DNA of 64,000 nucleotides from Arachis hypogaea. Lineage: Eukaryota; Streptophyta; Magnoliopsida; Fabales; Fabaceae. Location: positions 127,623,518 through 127,687,517 of the forward strand of contig NC_092038.1 in NCBI RefSeq assembly GCF_003086295.3. Reading direction: 5' to 3'. The position numbers and the translations under genes were made by a program. The notes beneath the pieces were generated by a model that had not been told where the DNA came from, searched no databases, and saw only the letters and a program-made list of their open reading frames with translations. This document shows, piece by piece, positions 1-10,892 of this stretch (position 1 is the stretch's first letter; every line of letters starts with the position of its first letter).

Positions 1-1795
1 AAGCAGTAGTATTCATGACCTGCTAGTCTTTCTAGCATCTGGTCTATGAATGGTAAAGGAAAATGATCCTTTCTGGTAGCTGTATTGAGCCTTCTATAAT
101 CAATACACATACGCCACCATGTAACTGTTCTTGTAGGAACCAGTTCATTTTTTTCATTATGAACCACTGTCATGCCACCCTTCTTAGGGACAACTTGGAC
201 AGGGCTTACCTAGGGGCTATCAGAAATAGGATAAATAATCCCAGCCTCTAGTAATTTAGTGACCTCCTTCTGCACCACCTCCTTCATGGCTGAATTCAGC
301 CGCCTCTGTGGTTGAACCACTGGCTTAGCGTCACCTTCCAATAGGATCTTGTGCATGCATCTGGCTGGGCTAATGTCCTTAAGATCACTGATGAACCACA
401 CAAGAGCTGTCTTGTATGTCCTTAGCACTTGTATTAGTGCTTCCTCTTCCTGTGGTTCTAAGGTAGAGCTTATGATTACAGGAAAGATATCACCTTCTCC
501 CAGAAATGCATATTTCAGGGATGGTGGTAATGGTTTGAGCTCGGGTTTGGGAGGTTTCTCCTCTTCCTGAGGGATTTTCAGAGGTTTTATTATTCTCTCT
601 GGTTCCTCCAGATCAGGCTGAGCATCTTTAAAGATATCCTCTAGCTCTGATTCGAGACTCTCAGTCATATTGACCTCTTTTACCAAAGAGTCAATAATAT
701 CAATGCTCATGCCATTTTGGGTGTCTGGATGCTGCATAACTTTGACAACATTCAACTTAAACTTATCCTTATTGACTCTCAGGGTCACTTCCCCTTTTTG
801 GACGTCAATGAGGGTTCGTCCAGTTGCTAGGAAAGGTCTTCCTAGAATGAGAGTTGCACTCTTGTGCTCCACCATTTCCAGCACCACAAAGTCAGTGGGA
901 AAGGCGAATGGTCCAACCTTGACAATCATGTCTTCAATCATGCCTGATGGGTATTTAATGGAGCCATCAGCAAGTTGGAGACATATCCGGGTTGGTTTGA
1001 CTTCTTCAGTCAAACCAAGCTTTCTGATAGTAGATGCAGGTATTAGGTTGATACTTGCCCCAAGGTCACATAAAGCTTGCTTGGTACAAGTACCCTCTAA
1101 TGTGCACGGTATCGTAAAGCTTCTGGGATCTTTAAGCTTCTCAGGTAAGCTTTTCAAAATGACTGCACTGCATTCTTTATGGAGGTAAACTTAGCATAAG
1201 AGGGTATTTGCTCAAGTACCTCTGCAAACGGAATCTTTATTTCAAGAGTCCTGAGATAGTCTGCAAAGCGGGCAAATTGCTTATCCTGTTCCGCTTGGCA
1301 GAGTTTCTGAGGATAAGGCATTTTGGCTTTGTATTCCTCAACCTTAGTTGCTGCAGGTTTACTACCTACAGATGTGGTTTGAGAAGCCTTTTTAGAGGGG
1401 TTGCTATCAGCACTTATATGTGTCTAATCCCCCACTGGCGTTTGAATGCCAGGGGTGGAAGCTGGAGTGGCGTTAGACGCCAACTCCTTACCTATTTCTG
1501 GCGTCTGAACGCCAAAACTGTGCTTCTTTTGGGCGTTCAACGCCAATTCCTTGCCTGTTTCTGGCATTGAACGCCAGGACTGAGCATGGGTTGGGCGTTC
1601 AATGCTAGTTCTCCACCCCTTTTCTGGCGTTTGAGCACCAGAATTATTTCTCTCTGGGCTCTGACTGTCCTTAGAGGAATTTTGGATAGCAGTTTGTTCA
1701 TTTCTTGGCTTCCTGCTGCCTTAAAGTGAGGTATTTAATGTTTTTCCACTTCTTAATTGAACTGATTGGCACTCTTCTGTTATTTGTTTTGACAA
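1..1795 (-). pseudogene. gypsy pol fragment: aspartic protease and start of reverse transcriptase
   Basis: A minus-strand frame from 1157 to 210 encodes a retroviral-type aspartic protease (motif DLGASINL near its N-terminus, ILGRPFLA downstream). It continues into the region before reverse transcriptase (KYAFLGE, then PVVQPQRRLN and the AGIIYPISDSP block). A stop follows at about 210-212, where the related copy at 51608-53482 continues with WVSPVQ. RT sequence carries on to position 1 in a neighbouring frame. Between 1158 and 1795 lies the gag-protease linker, including the KMPYPQ block, in several frames and with a GC-rich hairpin minisatellite. The protein would process and copy the element RNA in the cytoplasm, but this copy is broken and cut by the window edge. 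Confidence 0.85.
1425..1635. repeat. GC-rich hairpin minisatellite in gag-pro linker
   Basis: About six imperfect units of the type GGCGTT-n-AACGCC lie within roughly 200 bases, for example around 1437-1461, 1475-1492, 1500-1513, 1532-1545 and 1563-1577. Each unit is a small inverted repeat. The same motif recurs in this element's LTR at 4795-4895. It contrasts with the AT-rich surroundings. Confidence 0.75.
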
Positions 1796-2650
1796 TTACT
1801 GTTCTGTTTGCTTCAACTGCACTTCCATATTCATATTAGCCATTCTTGTTTCTTGCAATATCTCCTTGAATTTGGCTAGCTGTTTTGTTAGAAAATCTAA
1901 TTGCTGATTGAATTCAGTAACTTGTTCTGCAGGACTTAGTTCAGTAATTACTGTTTTAGCCTCTTCTTTCATGGAAGATTCACTGCTTAGATATAGATGC
2001 TGATTTCTGGCAACTGTATCAATGAGCTCTTGAGCTTCTTCAATTGTCTTTCTCATGTGTATAGATCCACCAGATGAGTGGTCTAGAGAAATCTGAGCTT
2101 TCTCTGTAAGCCCATAATAAAAGATGTCTAACTGTACCCACTCTGAAAATATTTCAGAGGGGCATTTTCTTAGCATCTCTCTGTATTTCTCCCAGGCATC
2201 ATAAAGGGATTCATTATCTCCTTGTTTGAAGCCTTGGATGCTCAGCCTTAGCTGTGTCATCCGTTTTGGAGGAAAATAGTGATTCAGGAATTTTTCTGAC
2301 AGCTGTTTCTATGTCTTTATGCTATCCTTATGTTGGTTATTTAACCACTTCTTAACTTGGTCTTTTACAGCAAATGGAATCAGTAACAATCTATAGACAT
2401 CCTAATTTACTTCCTTATCATGTACTGTGTCAGCAATTTGTAAAAATTGTGCCAGAAACTCTGTAGGTTCTTCTTGTGGAAGACCGGAATACTGGCAACT
2501 TTGCTGCACCATGATAATGAGCTGAGGGTTCAACTCAAAGCTACTGACTCCGATGGAGGGTATACAGATACTACTCTCATATGAAGCAGTAGTGGGGTTA
2601 GCATATGACCCCAGAGTCCTTCTAGACTGTTCATTTCCATTTAGGTCCAT
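1796..2650 (-). pseudogene. gypsy gag (capsid) pseudogene
   Basis: The likely start is the ATG at 2650-2648, which begins MDLNGNEQ; the second gypsy element in this window starts gag with MDLNNNAN at 54655. The first part (to about 2402) has the VQQSCQYSGLPQEEP block and ends at a stop. The second part, 2260 to 1796, carries the retrotransposon gag core (FKQGDNESLYDAWEKYREMLRKCP, split here across codons of one frame) and a C-terminal coiled-coil-like, glutamine-rich tail. About 140 bases between the parts also read as gag in another frame, so the gene has at least one stop or frameshift. No CCHC knuckle is seen, as is usual for Athila gag. Capsid assembly would be its role; this copy is probably dead. 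Confidence 0.82.
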
Positions 2651-3700
2651 GATGGAGAAAGGGAGATGATGTGGATTTATTTTATTTATTTTATTATATA
2701 AAAAAATTATTTTCGAAATAATAAAATAGAATAAAATAAAAACCAAAACAAAAAAACGAAAAATAAAAAATAAAAAATTTGAAAATATTTTATGGAGATT
2801 TTCGAAAAAGTGAGGAGAGAGAAAGTTGTTAGGATATTTTTGAAAAAGATATGATTTGAAAATTTTGACCAAGTCAACCCAAGTAATTCAAAAATTATGA
2901 GAAATTAAAGGAAAATATATTTTTTTTATTTTTGAATTTTATGATGAAAGAGAAAAACACACAAAAGACACAAGACTTAAAATTTTTTAGATCTAATGCT
3001 CTTTGTTTTTCAAAAATTTTGGAGGGAAAACACCAAGGGACACCAAACTTAAAAATTTTAAGATCAAAGCACAAAGAAGACTCAAGAACACTTTGAAGAT
3101 TCACAAGAACAAGAACAAAAGAAAGAACACCAAACTTAAATTTTTTTTTGAAAACCAAATTAAATTTTCAAAAATAAAAAAAAACTAACAAAAGAACACC
3201 AAACTTAAAATTTGGCACAAGATTCAATCAAAGAAAAATTATTTTTGAAAAAGTTTTAAAAAGAAGATACCCAATTGCCAAGAACATAAGCCAACGCTCT
3301 AGCCAACTGAGCTATAAATTTAACGTGTTTTAAAAAGGTAATTAATAAATAAAATTTTTTTGAAAACTAAAAATTTGAAAAAGTAAAAGAAAAACAAGAA
3401 AAGACACAAAACAAAGATCAAATAAGAAAAATTGACAAGAACAATTTGAATACCAAGGAAAAACAAGAACACGCAATTCGAAAAATTGAGAGACAAAGAA
3501 AAGCATGCAATTGACACCAAACTTAGAACATGACACTAAACTCATAAAAAAACGAAAATTCAATTAAAGAAAAAAATATTTTTGAAAAATTTTTAAAAGG
3601 AATAATAGAAGATGCAATCCTGGTGACTCTAAACCAAAAAGACAAATTTTTCCTAATCTAAGTAACAAGAATCACCGTCAGTTGTTTAAACTCCAACAAT
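2651..3700 (-). other. AT-rich leader (5' UTR) of gypsy element
   Basis: No credible ORF is present. The stretch lies between the PBS and gag. It holds several copies of ACACCAAACTTAAA (plus-strand sense) at about 3039, 3126, 3195 and 3509, and a tRNA D-arm-like block at about 3292-3316. The short ORFs here are low-complexity A/T runs. Confidence 0.7.
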
Positions 3701-3717
3701 CCTCGGCAACGGCACCA
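3701..3717 (-). other. primer-binding site of gypsy element
   Basis: The minus strand reads TGGTGCCGTTGCCGAGG a few bases inside the LTR end. It differs slightly from the TGGCGCCGTTGCCGG form seen at 57174-57188, which is the usual Athila-type PBS. It marks the start of reverse transcription. Confidence 0.8.
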
Positions 3718-3723
3718 AAAACT

Positions 3724-5268
3724 TGGTGCACGAAATTGCAATCACACTTTTTGCAATCCGCACAACTAACTAGCAAGTGCACTGGGTCGTCCAAGTAATA
3801 CCTTACGTGAGTAACGGTCGAATCCCACGGAGATTGTTGGCTTGAAGCAAGCTATGGTTATCTTATTAATCTTAGTCAGGATACCAATTATAGTTATCAA
3901 TTGACTTGCAAATAAACAAGAGAGCATGGATTAAATAATATTTATTATGCAGTAATGGAGAATATGTTGGAGTTTTGGAGATGCTTTGTCTTCTGAATTC
4001 CTATAACATAATGCTTTCTCACTTTCAAACATGCAAGGCTCCTTCCATGGCAAGCTGTATGTAGGGCGTCACCGTTGTCAATGGCTACTTCTCATCCTCT
4101 CAGTGGAAATGGTCCAAATGCTCTGTCACAGCACGGCTAATCATCTGTCGGTTCTCGATCATGTTAGAATAGGATCCATTGATCCTTTTTACGTCTGTCA
4201 CTACGCCCAATACTCGCGAGTTTGAAGCTCGTCATAGTCATTCAATCCTTGAATCCTACTCGGAATACCACAGACAAGGTTTAAACCTTCCGAATTCTCA
4301 AGGATGCTGCAAATGGATTCTAGCTTATACCACGAAGATTCTGATTAAGGAATCTAAGAGATACTCATCCAGTCTAATGTAGAACGGAGGTGGTTGTCAG
4401 GTACACGTTCATGGGTTGAGAATGGTGATGAGTGTCACGAATCATCACCTTCTTCATATTGAAGCGCGAATGAACATCTTAGATAGGAACAAGCGTATTT
4501 GAATAGAAAACAGAAATAATTGCATTAATTCATCGAGACGCTGCAGAGCTCCTCACCCCCAACAATGGAGTTTAGAGACTCATGCCGTCAAAAAATATAA
4601 AGTTCAGATCTAAAATATCATGAGATACAAAATAAGTCTCTAAAAGTTGTTTTAAATACTAAACTAGTAACCTAGGTTTACAGAAAATGAGTAAACTAAG
4701 ATGGATAGTGCAGAAATCCACTTCTGGGGCCTACTTGGTGTGTGCTGGGGCTGAGACTTAAGCTTCTCATGTGCCTGGGCTGTTTCTAGAGTTGAACACC
4801 AGGTTGTAACCTGTTTCTGGCGCTGAACTCCAACTTGCAACCTGTTTCTGGCGCTGAACACCAGAATGCAACATGGAACTGGCATTAAACGCCATTTTAC
4901 GTCGTTTATCTTCACGCAAAGTATGAACTATTATATATTGCTGGAAATCCCTAGATGTCTACTTTCCAACCCAATTGAGAGCGCACCAATTGGACTCCTG
5001 TAGCCCCAAAAAATCTATTACGAGTGCAGGGAGGTCAGAATTCAACAGCATCAGTAGTCCTTTTTTAGCCTAAATCAGATTTTTGCTCAGCTCCCTCAAT
5101 TTCAGCCAGAAAATACCTGAAATCACAGAAAAATAGACAAACTCATAGTAAAGTCCAGAAATATAAATTTTGCCTAAAAACTAATAAAAATATACTAAAA
5201 ACTAACTAAAACACACTAAAATCTACATGAAATTACCCCCAAAAAGCGTATAAAATATCCGCTCATCA
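3724..5268 (-). repeat. 5' LTR of gypsy element
   Basis: The LTR starts on the minus strand with TGATGAGCGGATA at 5268 and ends with GTGCACCA at 3724, directly before the PBS, about 1.55 kb long. The terminal TG...CA, the PBS spacing and strong resemblance to known Arachis LTRs (from memory) support the call. It contains a minisatellite of GGCGCTGAAC/GGCGTT-type units at 4795-4895 in the transcribed part. The exact left end could be 3724 or 3727. Confidence 0.88.
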
Positions 5269-5301
5269 ATAATCTAAACCAGATTTTTCAAACAAAGGTC
5301 T

Positions 5302-6649
5302 TTAACTTGAAAGTAGTTTGTCCAAGTTACTAGAACTTTGAGCAAATTTTGCTAAGTCACCATTCATCCTTTTAATCATTTCATTTAGTCTTTCATTTTC
5401 AGCAATAAGCTCTTGAGAAGGATCCACAATGTGCTTTCCTTTTAATTTTTCAAGTTCAGATTTTAGAAATCTATCTTCTTCAATAATATCCAAAACACAT
5501 TTAGTTTTCTTCACCTTTTCTCTCCAAAACATATCTTTTTCAGATTTGCATTTAGTGTACTTATCCAATAGTTTTAAGGAATTTAGTGTAAGATCATCAA
5601 TTATAGCATGTAAATCATCTATGGACAAGTCATAATAACTTACCTCATTAAGATGATCATTACCAGCCATGAAGCAGATTTTATCTTCACTTTCAGAATC
5701 TTCTTCCTCATTCAAGTCATTCTCATGTTCCTCCCAAGATGCCATGAGTACTCTCTTCTTTTCTTTCTTTTCTTTGTCCTTCTTCTTGAGCTTTGGACAG
5801 TTGAACTTAAAATGTCCAGCCTCCTTGCAATGATGACAAGTCACCTTGCTCAAGTCCTTCTTGTAATCCTTTGAACTTAAACCCTTGTGTTTGCCTTTGT
5901 TCTTCATTATGCTTCTAAGTCTCCCAACAAAAAACATAAGTTCATCATCTGAAATATCTTCACTAGACTCACTCTCTTTTGATTCTATTTTTTACTTGAA
6001 GGCTATTCCCTTTTTCTTTGAGTCCAGGTTTGTGTGTGTGGCTTCATAGGCAAGGAGTTTTCCTCTCAGCTCATCATAGGTTATAGGGCTTAGGTTATTG
6101 CTCTCGGCTAGGACAGTGGCAGTAGTTTTCTCACTAGTGTTTATTCTGAGTAGGTTGTTTCCATAGCATCAAGATTGTTGATTATGATTGAGAATCTTTC
6201 AAACACTTCATTAATGCTTTCTCCATCCTTCATATTGAACATCTCGTACTCTTTTCGCACTATATCAATCCTCGTTTCTTTGACTTGTTTAATGCCTTCG
6301 TGTGTAACCTGGAGTTTCTCCCAGATTTCTTTGGCTGTCTTGCATCTAGACACCTTTCAAAGTTGATAGCACAGTGAAGAAGGTTGATGGCTTTAGCATT
6401 TAGCTCCATCTTCTTCTTGTCGTCATCATTCTATTCAGCTTCTTCTTTTGGAGTCACCACTCCATCAGCACTTGTTTTTGTTGGAATCTTGGGACCGCTT
6501 ACAACAATCTTCCATATGTTGTAGTCAATGGATTGGATGAAGATCCTCATCCTCTCTTTCCAGTAGGCATAGTTCTTCCCGTTGAAGAAGGGAGGCCTAT
6601 TGTTTGATTGGCCTTCGGTTAGAGTATAAGCAACTGTGGTTGTGCCCAA
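5302..6649 (-). pseudogene. copia gag polyprotein pseudogene (UBN2/DUF4219 type, CCHC zinc knuckle)
   Basis: The frame starts at the ATG at 6649 with MGTTTVAYTL and the block PPFFNGKNYAYWKERM, typical of the DUF4219/UBN2 gag N-terminus. A second piece (6353-6141) has CKTAKEIWEKLQVTHEG and the FERFSIIINNL core. A third (5937-5302) has the zinc knuckle CHHCKEAGHFKFNCP, an acidic stretch and a long coiled coil ending NLDKLLSS. The pieces sit in different frames separated by stops at about 6430 and 6141, so the gene is decayed. It would have formed virus-like particles around the element RNA. A stop closes the last frame at 5302; gypsy DNA begins at 5268. Confidence 0.85.
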
Positions 6650-6708
6650 ATTGTTCGCTATTGGACTTTTGCACCAAGCGGTGAAGCTTGATTCTTGAGA
6701 CCATAGCA

Positions 6709-6720
6709 GCTGATACCAAT
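6709..6720 (-). other. Met-tRNA-type primer-binding site of copia element
   Basis: The minus strand reads ATTGGTATCAGC immediately after the LTR terminal CCTTCA. TGGTATCAG is the standard copia PBS complementary to initiator tRNA-Met. Confidence 0.85.
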
Positions 6721-8340
6721 TGAAGGTTGTAGAACGCTAAGAGAAGGGAGGTTGAATCTATGACCTTTTTTACCTTAATGAAATAACCCTTTTAAAACAA
6801 ACTTTCAATCTAAATCTGTTTGAACTCAACAGCCGAAAATTTATGAGACAATTTATTTTTGTCTCATGAATATAAAAAAAACAGCGCAGGGAAGAGAGAA
6901 GCTGACACCATCATGTATCCTGGTTCAGTTGCCTTGTGCAATGCAACCTACATCTAGTCTCCACCACAACAGTGGTGGAATTTTTACTATAATTAAAGTA
7001 TTACATACACCAATTCTACAAGATTGACACAATCCTTTCACTCTCAAGTTCTAACCTAACTTGACTTGGTTATGCTAATACCTAACTATTCACTCTTAGT
7101 GCTAACCCAACTAAGAAAGGGATATCTTACTGGTACAAGATATAAGACACAGATTCAATCTAAAGAAATCTGAAATAACTATAGGCTTTTCACTCATGTG
7201 TATCTCTCTGTCTCTTTCCACTCTTAGGCTCTTTTAATGACTCTCTCATTCAGCCTTTTACCTCAAGAAATTATAGAAAGATAAATATTAAAAAGAAAAT
7301 TATAATCTGTAAAACATGAAGGAGATTGATGCTTCAACAGCCTCTTTGCTATGTGATAAACCAGATTTTCTTGCCTCTGATTTAGTTCCTCATTCTGGCA
7401 GAATGCTCCTTTGACTAGGAAGCACTGTCCAAGTTGATGAACTTCTTCAGAGAATTCTTCTCAGAACATAAATCTCAAAACACTGGTTATCTTTCCTTGC
7501 TTTTGAATGATAAAAAATCTTCTTTTGTATCTCCTTGCATATTGCTGAGTTGCTCTCTCCTAGGTCAACCCTCGAGCTGTGTGCTTTTCCAACTCACCAT
7601 CTCATTTTTCCAGTTAATCCTCAAAATAAGAACTTTGGTTCTGACCCTTCTTTGTTAACCGAAAGTTATAGGATAGCAGAAACAAATATTTTCAATGGTA
7701 AATCCATATCTTAGCCATTGAAACACTACTTAATCCCCAAGACACACTTTTGACAGTAGATACACAGTAGTGTTGAACAGAGATCATCTTTTCCAGATAA
7801 CCTAATTTGGAGTGACAGAGAGTTGAAGATGAAGAGAAGAAAATAAAATGCACGTAGAAGGAAATAAATCACCTTTAGCTTCTGACTTCTCTTAATACGG
7901 TTTGATGTGGGTGATTAGACTTCAACCTTTTTACTAAACATTTTCTTTCTTGCTTCTTTGGTGAACAGTTTAGCAGCTAAGCTTTCTCTCTCTTTCTCCG
8001 AGTTCTGACCATGAGGGAAAAAGGTGAACGTTGCTTTTAGTGAAAGCAAATTAGAGGGAATTGAATGAGAGATGCAATCGGGCTTGGATCGGTTATCATT
8101 CATGCAACCCGTTTGATTTCTTTGGCCCATCTGATTTCATTTGCTTTTATTCCTTTGGGCTTCCTTTGTTTGTATAGCCCATCAACTTTGATTTTCTTGT
8201 CTATTTTACTGGGCTGCTACAACAAGGAATTTTGGCCTACAACACTCAACCAAAATAATCAAAACTAATTGGGTAATTAGTTCAATAATCTAATGTTTGT
8301 CATCATCAATTATGTTAGTTAATTTCTTAACTCAACAACA
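6721..8340 (-). repeat. 5' LTR of Sirevirus-like copia element
   Basis: On the minus strand it starts TGTTGTTGAGTTAAG at about 8340 (or TGTTGAG at 8337) and ends with CTTCTCTTAGCG...ACCTTCA at 6721, beside the PBS. Length is about 1.6 kb, in the Sirevirus range. The end resembles the plus-strand solo LTR at 54930-56719, which also has CCCTTCTCTTAG near its 3' end. ORFs inside are not considered genes. Confidence 0.82.
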
Positions 8341-8814
8341 CTCCAACTATTGTGAATGTTCGTATCCTGCATTTCTTCTTCTTTTTGACGTTCCTTCTTC
8401 TTTTTCATGTTTCCTCTTTATTGTCGTTTTTTTATTGATGCTATTATTGCTGCATTTTTTTCTATTCCTCCTCCTCTCTCCAATGATTTTGCAACATTAT
8501 GTATTTTTTTTATTCTTTATTTTATTTTTTTGTTTTTATTTTTATTAAAAGGGTAAAATAAGAAGAATTATGAGAAGATAAAACAAGAAGGAGAATACAA
8601 ACAATAAAAGAAGAAAAAGATGATGATGATGATAATGAAGAGGAGGAGGAAAAATTTTGAGTTATGCAGAATTTATCAAGAAATAATACTGAAATTTTTA
8701 ATCGTGACACAAAAATTTTTCAATTTTAACACCAAGATTTCTTAACTGTTACACAAGTTCTTGTTAAGAGGATGAAACAAGAATTATGAGTAACATATTG
8801 ATGATTTTTTTAGA
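8341..8814. other. low-complexity T-rich/A-rich stretch with GAT microsatellite
   Basis: There is no gene. A pyrimidine-rich block (8370-8550) is followed by a purine-rich one (8555-8660) containing a (GAT)n run at about 8619-8637. Its layout and wording resemble the inner parts of the repeat elements at 10893-11650 and 58640-60180, so it may be part of the same repeat family. Confidence 0.45.
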
Positions 8815-9842
8815 TTTAAATTTTACATGCACGTATTTTTTGTGGATGATTGAGAATTGATTGTGTGCTTATTCTGAATCAAATTCGTGTGTCGTAATCA
8901 TTAATTACTTTCAATGTCATTCTGAGTTAAATGTGCTATGCAGCTTGTTGTCATTCATTTGTATTTGATATAATTAGGTCATATAAAGTAGTTGCAGTGA
9001 TTCTAGTGTCAATTATGCCATATCATGACTTTTTCTGATCTACATTGATTTGGATGTATTTTTGTGGTTGATTGATTATTGTTTGTGTGCTTGTTTTAAA
9101 TTAGTTTGTGTGTCATTATCATTAAATAATAATTTTGGTGTCATTTTGAGTTAAATAAGGTGCACTTGATCTCATTGACATGGATTTGATATAATTATTA
9201 ATTAAGTCATACAATAAAGTTGCAGTAGTTTCCAATGTCATTTAAACCATAGTCATGATTTTTTTTATCCAAAATTGATTTAGAGCTTGTTTGGGTGAAC
9301 TCTTAAAAACATATCTTTTTTCGAGTTATCTTTTTTTTAAAAAGATATTATGAAAAAGTAAAAGCAATTTTATGTTTGGATATCTCATACAAAAAGATCT
9401 TTTTATTTATCAATTATGTTTGGGTATAACGATATAAAAGTATTATTTATTTATTTATTACATGAAAAACATATTTTTTAAAGAAAAAAGATCTCTTAAA
9501 AAAATATGTAAATTACACCTTTTCAAAAAAGATGTTTTTTTATTTTTCTAGAATTTTTATTTTTACTACTAGAAATTTGCCAAAAACGCTAAAAAATAAA
9601 AAAAAAATAATTGAAAAAACGATCATTTTTTTTATCAAAATAATAATACCCAAACAAGCACTTAAATGTGTTTTTGTGGTTGATTGAATCTTATTTGTGT
9701 GCTTATTTTGAATTGAATTTGGATGTCTTCACCATTAAGTAATTTTAGTGTCGTTCTTATTTAACTATTTGATATAATTAGATTATACAGGAAAGTTATA
9801 GTGGTTCTGGTATCATTTAGGGCATATTCATTACTTTTTCTT
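8815..9842 (+). repeat. three tandem ~230-bp units, third split by a MITE
   Basis: Units start at about 8815, 9042 and 9272. Each contains the blocks TTTTTGTGG-TGATTGA, TGTGTGCTT-TTTT-AA, GTGTC-T-ATCATTAA, TTTGATATAATTA and a closing CATGA/CATTACTTTTT. The third unit is interrupted after about 11 bases by the 9283-9661 MITE and resumes at 9662. Units differ by scattered substitutions, so the tandem array is old relative to the MITE insertion. Confidence 0.75.
9283..9661. mobile_element. PIF/Harbinger-like (Tourist-type) MITE
   Basis: The 379-bp sequence has imperfect terminal inverted repeats (GAGCTTGTTTGGGTG at the left, complement of ACCCAAACAAGCAC at the right) and a TTA duplication on each side (9280-9282, 9662-9664). 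A 3-bp TTA target and a G-rich TIR with TGTTTGG fit the PIF/Harbinger group. It is AT-rich inside and has no coding capacity. It sits in the third tandem unit described above. Confidence 0.78.
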
Positions 9843-10892
9843 AATTTGATTTCTCTTTTTACCTGCGTTTCTTATTTTAGTTGAAAAATTTGCACGTTTA
9901 TAGTAATTTTTGTATAAATTTTTAACTTTTTCATTGTGTTAAAATTCATCATAACTTTTAGCACAAATTACTCATCAACATCACACAAAAACAACAAAAA
10001 TACAAGAAAGCTATAAGCATGACACCATTATAAACTAACAATAGCAAAATTATTCATATTTATAATCAAAAGAATTTTATCATTTCATTGCTAAATAGAA
10101 ATGACATAAAAATAAAAAACACAATAATTAATTTATATTTAGTACCAAACGGATAACATAAGAACGAACAAAATCAATCACAAAATCATATATCAAAATA
10201 GTCACAACAAAATATACAACACCAAAATTAATTCTAATTTGCATCAAATTATGTTTTAAACAACTCCAAAACTATTATGAAACGTAACAACAATAGATTA
10301 ATCGAAAAAATAATTCAAACATTCTAGATTCCATTCAAATCCAAATTCTTAATCATTAGTACCAATTTTCACAAAGAAAAAGGAAATTATTCAACTTATA
10401 TACAAAATTATTACGCGAGTATCAACTACTAACTACATTAATCAAAGAAACAAATCAAACTTTGTCAAGTTGATTCGATCCATAACAACGATCCGATTTA
10501 CCTTGGTTCAACTGATCAAATCTTGTATCATAAATTGTTTTTAAAATTGAATTTGCTATATGTATGACGATAACGATAACGATGATGATGATGGAGAAGG
10601 AGAACGAGGAGGAAAGGGAAGGAGAAAAAGAAATTCAAATGAAAAAATGAAAAGGAGAAAAAGAAATTCAAATAATAAAATGAGGAGGAGGAGTAAAAAG
10701 ATAAAAAAAAAAGGGAGAAAAAGAAGTCAACTGTGCGAGTGATGTAAAAAATAGTTTGGTTGAATTTGATTAAATATCTTATTTAGTTATAAAACTTTAT
10801 TCTTAGCTTAAATTGTTTTATATATATGTATAAATTTTTAGTAAATCGTGTTTAAAATGATATATTATGATCCTATATTTAAATCATTTTAA
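9843..10892. other. AT-rich gene-free stretch with purine-rich tail
   Basis: No gene is seen. From about 10560 to 10735 there is a purine-rich low-complexity tract with GAT and GAGGAG repeats; the apparent ORF there is lysine/arginine low complexity and is not supported. Confidence 0.5.

Larger units (their letters stand above)
1..5268 (-). mobile_element. Athila-like Ty3/gypsy LTR retrotransposon, 5' part (3' part outside window)
   Basis: On the minus strand the order is LTR (5268 to 3724), primer-binding site, a long AT-rich leader, gag, then protease and the start of reverse transcriptase, which runs off the left edge at position 1. No chromodomain or envelope can be seen because the 3' half is missing. 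The PBS type, the gag/protease sequence and the close relation to the complete element at 46077-58559 place it in the Athila/Tat branch of Ty3/gypsy. It lies inside the gag of a copia element, so it is the younger of the two. Confidence 0.88.
5269..8340 (-). mobile_element. Sirevirus-like Ty1/copia element, 5' part, interrupted by gypsy insertion
   Basis: On the minus strand an LTR (8340 to 6721) is followed at once by a Met-tRNA-type PBS and a gag gene, which is cut at 5269 by the left-hand gypsy LTR. The pol part must lie beyond the gypsy element, outside the window. The coiled-coil gag tail and CCHC knuckle fit Sirevirus-type copia elements. Confidence 0.82.

Noticed and set aside
3270..3320. 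Functional tRNA gene on the minus strand
   Set aside because: Only a D-arm-like block is present. I could not form an acceptor stem, a T arm or a sensible anticodon arm.
10560..10742. Lysine/arginine-rich small protein
   Set aside because: It is a translation of purine-rich low-complexity DNA (GAT and GAGGAG repeats) and has no domain.
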